A stretch of DNA of 64,000 bases from Catonia carolina (GCA_035578175.1 JAQMRL010000001.1:435450045-435514044); one strand, 5' to 3'. Positions 43,691 through 56,152 are shown, numbered from the stretch's first letter. Made by a program: numbers and translations. Notes: generated by a model not told the origin, from the letters alone.

Positions 43691-43735
43691 GTTTTTCTGT
43701 GATTTTTTTTGTTATTTTTTTTTGTAAATTTTTTT
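43317..43735. repeat. Near-perfect AT-rich palindrome
   Basis: Arms of about 195 bases each side of a 21-base centre (43512-43532). The inner 120 bases (43386-43511 against 43533-43659) appear perfect by eye, including AAAGCGTGGCGCATTTT. A diverged direct copy of the arm sequence precedes it at about 43265-43380. Confidence 0.85.
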
Positions 43736-43779
43736 TATTTATTATAGTTTTCACCCCAATAGGAGCATTTAAGTCATTT

Positions 43780-44700
43780 CATGTCTATTAGGTCTTAAGG
43801 TACTGAGTTAGCTTAATGTTGCCTCTTTCGCTCCTATATCCACTTCATTGTTTTTGATCTGGCAGTCCTCAGTTTATGTGTTATGATGATGTTGGGTCAT
43901 TTTATTTTCTTATCAGGAAGTTGGATTACTTTATTTCCTTTAAGATCTTCTTTTCTTCCCGTTTTCGGAACATATCTTAAGTTATGTTGAAGTCCTTTAA
44001 GTCTGACTTTTTTTCCGGGATTCGTCTATTTTGAATCTTCTTCTGGAGTTTGTTGGCTCAGGCTGTTTAATGAGTCTTGTGTGAGATAGTCTGAAGAGGT
44101 GGCCGTAAAAAGAGACTTTTGTTTTCTTAAAGTGTTGGTTATTGACTCATTTTCCTTGTAGACTATGTTGTTGGGAATTATCCAACTTTGTCGTGATCTT
44201 GGTGTTTAAAATTAATTGCCATTCTTAAAATTTTTCTGTCTATTTTTTGGAGTGTGTCAGTAGTTGATTTGAGTGTTCATTTTAAAAATGGCTTCACAAG
44301 CATATGTGGCTTCTAGTTTAATTTCAGAGTTGTAGTGTTGTATTATAAAATTGATTGAGAAGGACATCTTATTATAATTGGGCCAGGTGACTTTTTGGAC
44401 CTTCTTAAATTTGGTAAAACAGTTTTCAATAGATGGTTTCCTGTTGTGATTCTATGTGATTATTTTACCAAGATATTTAAATTTTTGAGTAACTTTTATT
44501 TAGTTGAACAGTTTAGTGTGTATGCTTGAAGGTTGGCATTATTTCTGTTTTCACATATAATAAATTCTTGCAATGCCGCAAGTGTGGTAATTATTCTCTT
44601 GTATTCTGTTTTGTTACATATGGTTTCCTTCATTATGTTTAACTCATTGAGATCTTTTTCCACCCTGCTGACTTAGTTGTATCTTCCTCCATATAATTAG
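43780..44700 (-). mobile_element. LINE remnant, minus strand
   Basis: Minus strand reads LEATYACEAIFKMNTQIN near 44317, then IIPNNIVYKENESITNTLRK and SLFTATSSDYLTQDSL, in shifting frames. Typical of LINE polyprotein C-termini. Confidence 0.5.
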
Positions 44701-45061
44701 GACTTGCCTAACAGTTTTGTGTGAGTATATCTTTTTTAATGGTCAAAGAATTATAATCTGAAATGTAGACTTTCTGGCTTAAATACTGTGTTGTAATGTC
44801 TTAAGTTTGACATTGATTTATGTGTAATTTTTTATTTTTATTTGTTCATGCAAAGTTTTTAGGTCATTTTCATTTTTTCTTTTGTTCATTACAGTAGTGA
44901 TATGTTGTATCTTTAATATTTAAGTGTGTTTATCTTCAATCTATATATGCTACAGGCTATAAACCATATTGCTTATCATTGTTCAGCTTTTCGTTAGATT
45001 TGTAATAGTAAATTAATTTAAAAATTTTAGAAAATAATTTAGTTTTCTTATTTGAGTTATC

Positions 45062-45820
45062 CGAGGCGTGTTCAGAATGTAAGTACCGTTTTTAAAAAAA
45101 ACAAGTAAAACAATTTTTTTTCAACACAATTTTATTTCTTCATGAAAGCCCAAACCTTAAACTATTTTTCGACATAGTTTCCACCGATGTTCAAACGCTT
45201 GTCGTAGCGGGTGATCAATTTGTCTATACCCTCTTCGTAGAAGGTTCCCGCCAATGAATGTAGCCACGACTCCATGGCAGTTTTCACTTCATCGTCGATT
45301 TCAAAGCGTTGGCCGCCTAGCTCACGCTTCATGTGCACGAACAAGTGGTAGTCAGACGGTGCCAAGTCCGGGCTGTAGGGCGGGTGATCGAACTGCGCCC
45401 AACGAAATTGTCGAACCAATGTTTGAGTGTCACCAGCGGTATGGGGCCGAGCATTGTCATGGAGCAACACAATTCCGTTACTGAGCATTCCTCTCCGTTT
45501 GTTTTGAACAAACGGAGAGGAACTCTCACTCATCACGTCTTCCCCGTAAACATCTTGAAGTTGACGATAAATTTCAGCCGGTTTCACATTCCTTGCGTTC
45601 AAAAATCTTATTACAGAACGAATCTCTCAGTCAGCGGGATTACATATTGTCTTAAACATTTTAAACGTTCAGAGAAAACTGATAACACAACGTGAACAAC
45701 TACAATGGTGTGAGTCGATAGCCAGTGAACAAGGATGACTAGTGCGCATGCGCAGAACACCGATTGGAGCGCTACGGCGGCAGTAGAATGAAACGGTACT
45801 TACTTTCTGAACACGCCTTG
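45062..45820 (-). mobile_element. Mariner element 5, internally deleted
   Basis: Inverted ends CGAGGCGTGTTCAGAATGTA and CAAGGCGTGTTCAGAAAGTA. Minus frame 45602-45162 fuses an N-terminal piece (VKPAEIYRQLQDVYGEDVMS) directly to the C-terminal third (LLHDNARPHTA, YSPDLAPSDYHLF). The region with the first catalytic Asp is missing, so it cannot be autonomous, but the fused frame is still open. Confidence 0.88.
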
Positions 45821-46742
45821 TATGTTATTGTTTTTAAATTTCCATTTATGAAAGTAAATGTAAAGTAAAAATCTATTTTTAAGTTCTTGTAGTATCAAAA
45901 TAAATATAGGTAATGAAATAATATAAACAAATTTATCTAATTAAAATTGTATGTTTTCTGCTTGTAGTCAGCAAGAATATATTATTAAATAAAAATTGTA
46001 AATATATATACGAGTAGTTAGCTTTTGTTGATTGAAATAAATAAGTACCTGTTAATTTTTATCAATGTAAGTTTGTGAGTCATTGCAAATGTACAAAATT
46101 ATATACGAAACCCATATTATACAAATTGAAAGTTTTGACGTGATAAATTTCTTTAATATATTTTACTATCTATCTTTGTATGTGTAATCACAAATATTTA
46201 TTCTATTAATCTATAATTAGTCATTTTTGGTAGTTAAATTTTTTAAATGTTTTATTAACACAATTGATATTATAGTTGATAGAGCAATTACCAGAGTAAA
46301 GTATTACTAAACTTTAGAATTTATAGATGAACGTATAAAAATATTAACAGGATAAAATTTTTTAACATCAGCTTAGCTCGTTCTTGATGTAAAGCAGTTT
46401 CATTTTTGATTTCTTCTATGAGGGTAATATTGAATGTAAGGTCTCTTAATTGTTTAGAAATACAAATAAATGTTTGTTTTCAACAATGTTCATCAATTTA
46501 AGGGGGTAGTCAACTCAAGATGATTTTTTTTAATTTTAAGTGTTTTTTGCATTTGTTTGAAGTTTAAAATTTTCTGAATCACAACATATTTTGTTTACTT
46601 TGTTTGTAAGTTGACAAAAAGTTATAAAAACATCTGTTTATAATAAAGCTCACTAGCAAGGCGAGTGAAATTATTCCTTCAACTTTAAGTTTTCCGGAAA
46701 TGTGGTTTGTGCATGATTGTACGTTCTTGGGAATTAAATACA
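45821..46742. other. Intergenic AT-rich sequence, nothing recognised
   Basis: No repeat family or coding frame seen. Confidence 0.4.
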
Positions 46743-47272
46743 AGTGTTATCCAGAAAATAACCTCCGTTTTGAAATAAAAAGTAAATGAGTGAAGATACA
46801 AAAACTTTATTATATACGTATGAAAACTACAGTTTTTCTCTATTTTTCGACATAGTCACCAAACAGATTCAAGCACTTGTCGTATCTTGGAACAGTCTTT
46901 GAAATACCCTCTGCATAAAAATCTGTCGCCTGTGAATGTAGCCAACCATTCACGGCGTTTTGAAGCTCTTCGTCATTGGCGAACCGCCGAGATGCAAGCC
47001 ACCGCTTCATGTTCGGGAATAGGTCAAAGTCACTAGGAGCCAAGTCTGGGCTATATGGGGGATGATCGAAAACGTCCCATTTAAACTTGGTCAAAAGTTC
47101 ATTTGTTCTTCGAGCTGTATGAGGGCAAGCGTTGTCATGCACAAAAACAACACCATGTGTCAGAAGGCCACGACGCTTGTTTTGGACTTGGCTCCTAGTG
47201 ACTTTCACCTGTTCCCAAACATGAAGCGGTGGCTTGCATCTCAGTGATCACCAATGACGAAGAGCTTCAAGA
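46743..47272 (-). mobile_element. Mariner 4 family copy with inverted internal duplication
   Basis: Left end GTTATCCAGAAAATAACCTC. Minus frame 47208-46840 carries FVHDNACPHTARRTNELL and [20 protein letters not shown]. From about 47185 the same gene segment continues on the plus strand ([20 protein letters not shown]), so part of the 3' end is duplicated in inverted order and then cut off. Confidence 0.8.
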
Positions 47273-47652
47273 TGAGTTAAGTTATAAAATGCCATGAAAT
47301 TTTTAAACAACTCTTTAAGCTGATAACTAAAAATAGTCATTTATTAATCTTTCTACTTTAATAAATAAAATATACTATTATATCTTTTAATCAATAGCAC
47401 TTTAAAAGACACACGAAGATCAACATTAATAATTTTCTTGATTACCATTTAAATTTTATCAAACCTAACCTTTCAGGACAAAGATATAACGAAGTGACAA
47501 TTGATTAGAAACAACAAAAATAAAAATGTTTGTAAAGTGGTTCTGAATAAATGAATGAAATTTATCTGTAACAACGTTCTGAAGGTACCTTTTTATATTA
47601 ATATTTTGGTTTTTATTATTTTATCAAACATCCTATGTAGGATTTTTAAAAA

Positions 47653-47852
47653 ATTTTTTTTTTTCGCCGATTCCGCATCGGCGAAGTTGGTAACGTGCTC
47701 GCCTCTCATCATGCGGTCTTGGGTTCGAATCCCATTCAGGCACGGCATTTTTTCATACGTTACAAAAATCATTTCATCATTCACCGTCTGCATTAGCAGT
47801 AACTGCAGAACAGTCGGACGTTAAACCAAAAAAAAAAAAAAAAAAAAAAAAA
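47653..47852 (+). repeat. SINE A copy, full length, with 24-base poly-A
   Basis: tRNA-like head with GGTTCGAATCC B box at 47722, body ending CGGACGTTAAACC, then a pure A tail. Flanked by GGATTTTTAAAAA-type duplications (47640 and 47853). Confidence 0.85.
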
Positions 47853-47865
47853 GGATTTTTAAAAA

Positions 47866-49404
47866 GCCGTATTATCTTTTTATTGAAATATATATTTTTC
47901 TAACCACCAGAATACGGTAACATAAAACACTTACCAATGTTTATAGCGCTTTCGTGCATCTTGTACACATCTTCATCTTTGTTTTTTAAGTATATATAAA
48001 AAACTTAGTAATTTACCTTATACTGCTTTTCAAATTTCTTCTTACAAGTACTTTCGCGGTGCGCACCACTTCTTCAGGTAATGATAATCTAATAAAAGTT
48101 CTAGAATATTCTATGAAGATTGCATCTTCCTTTGTCAATGGTTTGAAACAAACTGAATATAAAATGGAAAAATCTGCTGCTATTACTATCTGTGTCATAA
48201 ATTGGAAATAAATTTTATTTTACAGTACATAATTTATGATTGATTTTAACCAACTATCATTGTCAAACTGCAACTGTTCATTTATCAAATTATTATTATT
48301 AATATTTTTTAAATATGCATTTTTTCTAAAGTTTGAATGTTATATTTATTGTCATTTATTTCCAGAACAGTAATGTTTTCTAATGTAGAAAATTTTTGTT
48401 TATTTAATCAAACATGTTTTGCATAATTAGATTTCTGTTTTCCATATTTATACGCTTGCAGAATGTTCTTTATTTATACGCTTGCAGATGTTCTTGATAA
48501 TGTTTTTTAAATGATCTAGAAGTCATGCCAATGTAAAATTCCTTTTTACCTTATCTTTTTTAATACATAACAAAACAAATAAGACCATGTCAAAAATAAT
48601 GAATTAACACTCGTAATCCTTGTTCCCCCTCTTACAAGTTTCCTTTGGCTGGACTTTAAACAACTCTTCTCCATCTCTCTCTATTACTGAACCAACTCTC
48701 CTTGGTCAAATCCATTTATCTATTTTCTTTTGCCTCCAACTTGACTATCCTTTTAGGCTGCTTCCATCCTACTGACATTATCAAACCATCACCTTTGTAA
48801 CTCTTCTTGTTAGATTGTCCAACCTCAGTTGTTGTCTAATTAAATTTTTCACTCTATATTTCATCTTGTCTTCCCTAACACTGGTGTGTTACGGAAATAC
48901 CTCTTGAACTAATAATAATTAACATTAAAATGTACAAAAGACAAAAATATTTTTTGATTATATTAATTACGGGCCTACATAATTAGAATTAAACATAAAT
49001 TTTTGTTAGTTTATTAATAAATTTTATAAATTAGTTAAACATTATTGTAAGAGTTATTAATTAATTATAAATATAAGATTTATGTAGACTTAGTAGCATA
49101 ATTATAATCTATTCTATTATAACGTTGTCATTAAAAATAATATTTTTTTAAGAAATTTGTAAAAATGTATAATAAATATATTTCAAATAGTATTAATATT
49201 ATTAGTATTACAAAATTATTGTGTATTAGTATTATCTAATATTAAGTATAATAATTACTGAAGGTTGTTTTGAAGCTTTGATAAAAAAAATCTTTCTTCT
49301 TACAGTAAGTTCTTCTGTGCATTGACTTATGTTTTAAGGTACTAATTCAGAATCAGGAGTTAACAATTCAAATTTCTGGAAAAATTCAATTATTATATTC
49401 TGTT
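47866..49404. other. Intergenic AT-rich sequence
   Basis: The stretch 48600-48860 is pyrimidine-rich and could be the antisense of a LINE, but no frame is convincing. Confidence 0.3.
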
Positions 49405-49554
49405 GATAAGTTGTCACTGCGAATCAGCTGTTTAACAGCTGATTTGTGGAGACGAAGAAATACACAGACGAAGAATTATACAGAAATGCTTCTATACTCA
49501 AACATAAAAATGTGATTTGAAACACCCACACAGAAAATCAGTTGTTAAAATTGC

Positions 49555-50140
49555 CTGGTTTACTAAATTTTTTATGCTCTACAAAATAGGGTAGGTGCCA
49601 TGTTTGCTGAAATTATTGGTGAGGCTGTTTTCACGTAAAAACATTGTGTTTTTTCAGATTACGACTTTAATATTCACTTTAGCGCAAAAATGTACGTAAC
49701 AAAAAATGTAGAGGATTTAAAATCCCACAACTTGTATTTGAAACATTTTTTTGTTTAATGCTTAGTTTATTGGTAATTAGGGATTTTCTGTTTTTTTTCT
49801 CACGAAATCGTGTAAAAAATCAATTTTTTAAGATTTTAGCCCTATTATGCATTTTATGACTAAAAAGTATAATCAAATTTATAGGAAATTAAAAGATCTA
49901 CAACTTTTATTTAGGGCATTTTTCTCTACAGAGCCTAGTTTAGTGTGAAAGAGTGATTTTTCATATTTTTAAGCTAAACTGCGGTTGATTTTCATTTTGC
50001 ATCTCTCACTCATGATTAAAATAAGGTTATGTTTTTTGAGGTTAGTTTATTTCTTAATGTTTTAGTATGAAGTTTAGGTTATATTGGTCATTATTTGCAT
50101 TGACAATAGAAAGTTGTGTGAGTGTTTCACACCAGATTTT
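49555..50140 (+). repeat. Repeat D copy, 3' part
   Basis: Parallels 13320-13893, ending GAGTGTTTCACACCAGATTT. A mariner palindrome is inserted eight bases after this end. Confidence 0.75.
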
Positions 50141-50148
50141 TTATATTA

Positions 50149-50905
50149 CGAGGGTTATCCAGAAAATAACCTCCGTTTTGAAATAAAAAGTAAACGAGTG
50201 AAGATACAAAAACTTTATTATATACATATTGAAACTACAGTTTTCTCTATTTTTCGACCTAGTCGCCAAACAGATTCAAGCACTTGTCGTACCTTGGAAC
50301 AGTCTTTGAAATACCCTCTGCATAAAAATCTGCCGCCTGTGAATGTAGCCAACCATTCACAGCGTTTTGAAGGTCTTCGTCATTGGCGAACCGCTGAGAT
50401 GCAAGCCACCGCTTCATGTTCGGGAACAGGTGAAAGTCACTAGGAGCGAAGTCCGGGCTGTAAGGGGAATGATCGAAAACGTCCCATTTAAACTTGGCCA
50501 AAAGTTAATTTGTTTTCTTGCCCTCATACAGCTCGAAGAACAAATGAACTTTTGGCCAAGTTTAAATGGGACGTTTTCGATCATCCCCCATACAGCCCGG
50601 ACTTGGCTCCTAGTGACTTTCACCTGTTCCCGAACATGAAGCGGTGGCTTGCATCTCAGCGGTTTGCCAATGACGAAGAGCTTCAAAACGCCGTGAATGG
50701 TTGCCTACATTCACAGGCGGCAGATTTTTATGCAGAGGGTATTTCAAAGACTGTTCCAAGGTACGACAAGTGCTTGAATCTGTTTGGCGACTATGTCAAA
50801 AAATAGAGAAAAACTGTAGTTTTCATATGTATATAATAAAGTTTTTTTATCTTCACTCGTTTACTTTTTATTTTAAAACGAAGGTTATTTTCTGGATAAC
50901 CCTCG
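50149..50905. mobile_element. Palindromic mariner 4: two inverted 3' ends
   Basis: Inverted ends CGAGGGTTATCCAGAAAATA and complement, flanked by TA. Left half encodes KFKWDVFDHSPYSPDF and NMKRWLASQRFANDEDLQ on the minus strand; right half encodes the same segment on the plus strand. Only the transposase C-terminus is present, twice, meeting near 50512. Confidence 0.9.
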
Positions 50906-51513
50906 TATATAATTCTTAGAAGTATGTATAATTTATTATCTATATAGAGCAATAGAAGCAACCTTCAGATATCTAAATAATACGGGGTTACTTCTTCTTG
51001 TTACAGTTAACTTTTTGTACAAATCTTTCTTACTTGATCTCTTTCTTCAATCTATTATTACTGCTTAATATTATTAATGAGTATTATTTTTTTAAATGAT
51101 ACAACTGGGAACAAAACTTCAGCTTTAATTTTTTATTATTAATTTATATACTTTCAGTTATGTATTATACTTTAGTTTATAAAATTTATTTAAGAATTTG
51201 TTTTAGTATAATTTCACATATGGATAGTATTTATATGTAGATATCACTATTTACATATTCTGTCAAGAGTTCTTAATTTTTTCTATGTTAAAGTATTTTT
51301 TGTCATTTAAGTCAATTTTGAATTTAATATCAAAAAAGGAGGGTGTTTTACATTTATTAAATACTTTTAAAGCTTAAATTTGAATGTAATAATAAAATAA
51401 AAATGATATTTTTAAACAGGTTGTAAGAAATTGCTTTTAATGAAACTTTTCAAAACTAAGTACAACCTAAAAATTACTGAAATCATAATTTTTAAGATAA
51501 CTATTATGTATTT

Positions 51514-51772
51514 CATATAATAAATTTATACAATTAATTTCACTTACCTTTTTAAGCTGTCTTTTTTTTCATTTATTACTTACACATGTTTCGTTGGATC
51601 CACCATCATCAGAGTATATAATATCATTTAAAACTAAAAAATTTGTTAAAATCTGTAAAAGATGTTACATCGTCAGTCATCTATTATATGATGATGATGG
51701 ATCCACTAAAACACATGTAAGTAATATATAAAAAAATGACGGCAGTTTAAAATGGTTATTGAAATTTATTAT
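51514..51772. repeat. Foldback element, copy C
   Basis: Inverted arms as in copies A and B, 259 bases. The minus-strand core at 51612-51582 keeps CTGATGA and GAAA; the plus-strand core is degraded. Confidence 0.75.
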
Positions 51773-51942
51773 ACAAAACAGAATTAATTTCAAGCTGCAG
51801 GATTTATTTTTGAATGAAACTAGTATGTAGTTAAATAACTTTTCAAAAAAATTTAATGCTGTGAGGGTGGATGAAATTTTTTTTTCAATATTTTGATTTT
51901 GTCCCATTTTATTGTTCAATATTTTCTGAAAATTTTAATATA

Positions 51943-52772
51943 CAGTAATCCGTACGTTATTTATGGGGGTTACGTTCCGGAGGTTTACCGCGGTTCGTAA
52001 AACCGCGGACGATGATACCTTATATGAATGAAAAGATAACGGTTAGGTTCTGAAGGTAAATTCCTGTAGTAATTTTAAGTGTTTAATAGTTTTAGGAACA
52101 TTTTACCATTATTATAATCTATGAATATTTAATAAATACAGTACTGTACGCATAAAAAATTTAGTTGCTGTAAAATAGTTAGTTATGTCTCTTTGCTTCT
52201 TCTTCTTTTCAAACTCCTTATGGACTTCTTTATATGGTATAATCAGCTCTTAAGTCTTCTTTTGAATTGAAGGGCCCTTTCCATGATGGGATCCGTCTCC
52301 AACACGTGGTCAACGAATTGTGTTGCCATGCTGAGGATCTCGTTGATGGTTTGTGAAGAAACGCTTGGCTTCGTTTCAAGATCGTCAAACAAATAAAGAA
52401 CTGTATGTATGTACGAGGAAGTTAGACTGACACATGGAGGAAAACGTACGGAGAAATTACAGTATGGTGGCTGGGCATACAAATGGCGGTGGGGTGGGGT
52501 TATACTGGCGGGGGCCCGGTACCCAGTAACTGGCTCACTACGTACAGTACGCAGAAATCTAGCTTGGCTCATGGCGGCCATCGCCATACTAGTGTGTGAT
52601 TCAACATGATACGGACGCCAAAACATTTATTCAAACACATGTTTTCAGAATTGTATGACTTCCCAACCAAGTACGGTGTACACAAGATGAGAAAACGTAC
52701 GTATTTTAAGGTTTTAGGCCCACGGACAAAGTCCACGGATAACCGAAACCTGCGAATACCAAGGGATTACTG
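51943..52772 (-). mobile_element. Pogo/Tigger-like element, copy 2
   Basis: Ends CAGTAATCC and GGGATTACTG flanked by TA; inner GCGGTTCGTAAAACCGC. Minus frame 52626-52243 ends with [20 protein letters not shown], matching copy 1 in the opposite orientation. A GC-rich insert (52430-52620) is not present in copy 1. Confidence 0.75.
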
Positions 52773-52928
52773 TACATAAATAATAGGGTAATGTGTTACG
52801 AAACTTGTTTCGTATTAAATGAATTTTACTAATTTCTCTTTCACTAACTTTCTCCTTCCTTAAAACCATCTAGCATTCTTTTCTTTAAAAATTTTTACTA
52901 CAGGTAATTTAAAACTAATCTTATTTTT

Positions 52929-53323
52929 GTTGTTGTTTAGGTCATCAGCCAAAAGGCTGGTTTGAACCTGTAGAGGTTTTACTAAGTAAAACGAGGAGTG
53001 AGGTGGTTTACCATTGCCTTCCTCACTGAGTGGAAAAGTACGCTTATCAGCATGCCGGGCCCTCTGAAAAGCACATATTTTCCACTCTGCAAATGACACC
53101 TTCACTTCATTCACCACAGGGTCTGGCTGTATAATGAAATTCATTACTTTCAGAGGAGATAACTCTGATTAGTGTCTTTTACACCTCTACCTCTTCTGCT
53201 CTTAAATGATTCAGTCATTCAATTGGCTGACCATGTGATAAGAAACAGAACTATTTATTTTAGCCCTGCAACAAACAGATTGAGTGTAAATAATTTGACA
53301 CTCCACCTGTCTGTTATGGGCAG
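52929..53323 (-). repeat. SINE C copy, minus strand
   Basis: Flanked by AATCTTATTTTT (52917-52928 and 53324-53335). Lies head to head with the next copy, 25 bases away. Confidence 0.9.
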
Positions 53324-53348
53324 AATCTTATTTTTATAAATCTAAAAT

Positions 53349-53710
53349 ATGCTCATATATGCCCATAACAGGTAGGTGGAGTGTTAAATTATTTGCACTC
53401 GATCTGCTAAGTCCAGGGCTACAAAAAATAGTTTATTTCTTATTTCTGAAGCATTTAAGAGCAGAAGAGGTGAAGAAGTATAAACTCTCCTCTGAGAGTA
53501 ATGAATTTATTCATTGTATATCGTGACCCTGTGGTGAATGAAGTGAACGTATCATTTGCAGGGTGGAAAGTAGATGCTTTTCAGAGGACTGACAAGCACA
53601 CTTTTCCACTCATTGAGAAAGGCAATGGTAAACCACCTCACTCCTCATTTTACTTAGTAAAGTCTCTAGAGGTTCAAACCAGCCTTTCAGCTGATGACCT
53701 AATCAGCAAC
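53349..53710 (+). repeat. SINE C copy, plus strand
   Basis: Flanked by AAATCTAAAAT (53338-53348 and 53711-53721). More diverged than the 7546 and 59686 copies. Confidence 0.85.
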
Positions 53711-54029
53711 AAATCTAAAATTTAAAAACAATTCATGTAATACAAATTTATTTTATTGTTTAGTATTATAATTAAGATAAATCATGATAGTATTAATTGG
53801 TTATTTGTTTAGGTATTGCCTAGTTATACATAGTACATGAAATATATATTTAATGTTCTCTGTTGTTATAATAATTATTGCTGCAGTGTATATTATTTTT
53901 TAAAGTTTTATATTAAAATATATTATTACTATACAAGAAATAAATTATACTATACATTATTTATTTTTTATTACTTATTTAACTTACCAAGACAACGTGT
54001 TTATTATCAGGATGGATATTATCCCACCA

Positions 54030-55020
54030 GGTAAGTCCAGCGGTAAAGTCATTGCCTCAAGTCAGCAGTTTAACAGCTGATTTTTGGACATGAAAGTATT
54101 GTGCGAGTCCAAGCTCCGTGTAGTTGCAGGGTGAAGGGTACGGTTGAGGTATAATGAATGAGTGACGCATGTTCGGAGAACGATTGTTGTATTACTCTGA
54201 TACAAAACATTCGTTTTCAAACTTTCCGTAATTAACATTTGTTTGTATTTATTACATTCATTTATTTACATATTTTGATATGAATTGGTAAGTTAAATAT
54301 TATGAATCTGACCAAGTTAATAACCTGGTAGGTATTTGTTAAATGAATGCGCCGGATGATAAGAATATTTTTTTGGTCTAGTTAGTACACGCTACCACTA
54401 CAAATGCATCAGCTGTGAAACACTACTAAACTCATTCATTCTCCCACTACTATAACAATGCACTGCATTCCTTACCACTACACGGAGCTGGGACTCAAGC
54501 AATATCTGTGTCCACGTAAATGTATTAATTTTATACAGATTTGAATCATAGACAGTAGTACCAGTGTATTTTGATAGTTTGGGTTCAGTTAACCATTCTT
54601 TCCCAGGATTGTTCGACCTGAGTGTAAAGAACTACATTTCAGGATGCATTTCAAAAATTTGTATTCATTCATTTATATGTCATACATATTATCCTCTTCT
54701 TTCGAGTATTCTATATGGAGGCAACATGTGCGGCCAGAAATGGTAAAATTGTGTGAGAGACAGACTATTTACTAATTAGTGCTCTCTGTCTAACACATAC
54801 GATTATGTGTGGTTGGGTGATGATCTGAACATGAGCACTGCGGGGCGTCAGAGAGCGAGTGAGAGAAAAAATATGTTAGAAAGAGACAGGGGCGTCATAA
54901 CTTGTGCAATTTGTAATGCATGGCAACTATGTTGTCTCCATATAGTATACTCAAGTCCTCATCTCATTGGGTTATAGGAAGTAACTTTTCCCGAATTTTG
55001 TTAATTTCCTTTTGTGAATT
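54030..55020 (+). repeat. SINE B copy with two nested inverted-repeat elements
   Basis: SINE B head (AGCAGTTTAACAGCTG) at 54063 and its body at 54540-54699 and 54956-55020. Between them lie 54095-54500, bounded by GAGTCCAAGCTCCGTGTAGT and its near complement, and 54700-54955. Confidence 0.55.
54700..54955. mobile_element. Short inverted-repeat element (MITE), possible hAT type
   Basis: Ends TATTCTATATGGAGGCAACA and its near complement. Flanking TCCTCTTC / TCCTCATC suggests an 8-bp duplication with one change. Confidence 0.6.
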
Positions 55021-55559
55021 TTGAAGCACGCCTTATTTTCCCTTTGTCATTAATTTAATAGACAATGACCGATTTTTGACAGTGTTTTCTTTCAGACAGT
55101 GGACAGTTATAAAACTTACAACTGTTTTGGAAAATTACCCCATTCTTGAAAATATTACATTGTGTTACTCCTCCCAGGGTATAATTTTTGCCTAATGACA
55201 AATGATTTTGGAGATGCAGAGTGTGCGAAACTACAGCAACAGTTATACGCTATTGATGACTATATGAATGGTGAATTTTTTAAACCTTTTATTTGTCTTT
55301 GAGAATTGTACGTTATTGACAACCACCCAACTTGATCACTGTATTTTTGACATGGATTAGGCATGACTTTGAGCCCTAAAGGAGTCTGTTCACAAATGAC
55401 TGTCAGCTGGCCACCAAACAAAGTTACTTGCTTAAACGGTGTTACTTAACAATTAATAGTGACTCTCTACCAGCTGACTGATTGGGCTGCCCCGAAGGCC
55501 TGGTAATTTAATCAGCAGAAAATCAAGACAAGTAAATGCATAACAATTTTATTTTTTCA

Positions 55560-55870
55560 TTCCTAATAAGTGTACGTTGCAATCTGTTCAATTCAGAACA
55601 ATAAGCAACCCCATGACCCAATGAGATGAGGATGATGTGTATGACGTGTAAATGAGGTGTAGTGTTTGTTGTACAGACCCAGGTCGACCACTCCTGAGAG
55701 AGTATGGTTAATTGAACCCCAACCATCAAAGTACACCAGCAACCACTGTCTAGTATTCAAATCCGTATAAAAGTAACTACCTTTACTAGGATTTGAACCA
55801 GGAACCTTAGTCTCCGAAGATCAGCTGTTAAACAGCTGACTAGCGGCGACGACGGCATAACAATTATTTA
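55560..55870 (-). repeat. SINE B copy, minus strand
   Basis: Contains the complement of CAGCTGTTTAACAGCTGATC and GGTTCAAATCC. Shares CCCAATGAGATGAGGATGAT with the 54030 copy in inverted order. Confidence 0.6.
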
Positions 55871-55979
55871 CCAGGACAATCACACTACTTAATTTGACTA
55901 AACAATAAAACAAAGATGCTTTTGAGAAAAATGTATCAAAATAACTTTACCTGGACAATCTTTCTTTTGTAACTTTCGA

Positions 55980-55985
55980 TTTATT
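55980..55985 (-). terminator. Candidate polyadenylation signal for PIGK
   Basis: AATAAA on the minus strand, about 90 bases after the PIGK stop codon. Confidence 0.55.
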
Positions 55986-56070
55986 ATAAAAAAGTCAATT
56001 TAAATACAAAAAAAAACACATATTATACATAAATATACAAAATTAAAACAAATTACGCTGAGAAATTAAC

Positions 56071-56152
56071 TTATTTAAGGTTAACTGGAAACTGATTTGC
56101 ATAACCAAACTTAGGCAGTGTTTTTTTATTAATGGTACCAACAACAGGAGTC
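56071..56152 (-). CDS. PIGK: PIGK terminal exon, short hydrophilic tail
   Basis: Acceptor TTCATTGCAG. One base completes a Lys codon, then TPVVGTINKKTLPKFGYANQ, FPVNLK and TAA at 56073-56071. Phase matches the previous exon exactly. The family usually has a further lumenal stretch and one transmembrane helix here; this tail has none. Confidence 0.75.

Noticed and set aside
47672..47745. Possible functional tRNA gene
   Set aside because: It is the tRNA-like head of SINE A, with poly-A tail, target duplication and other copies in the window.
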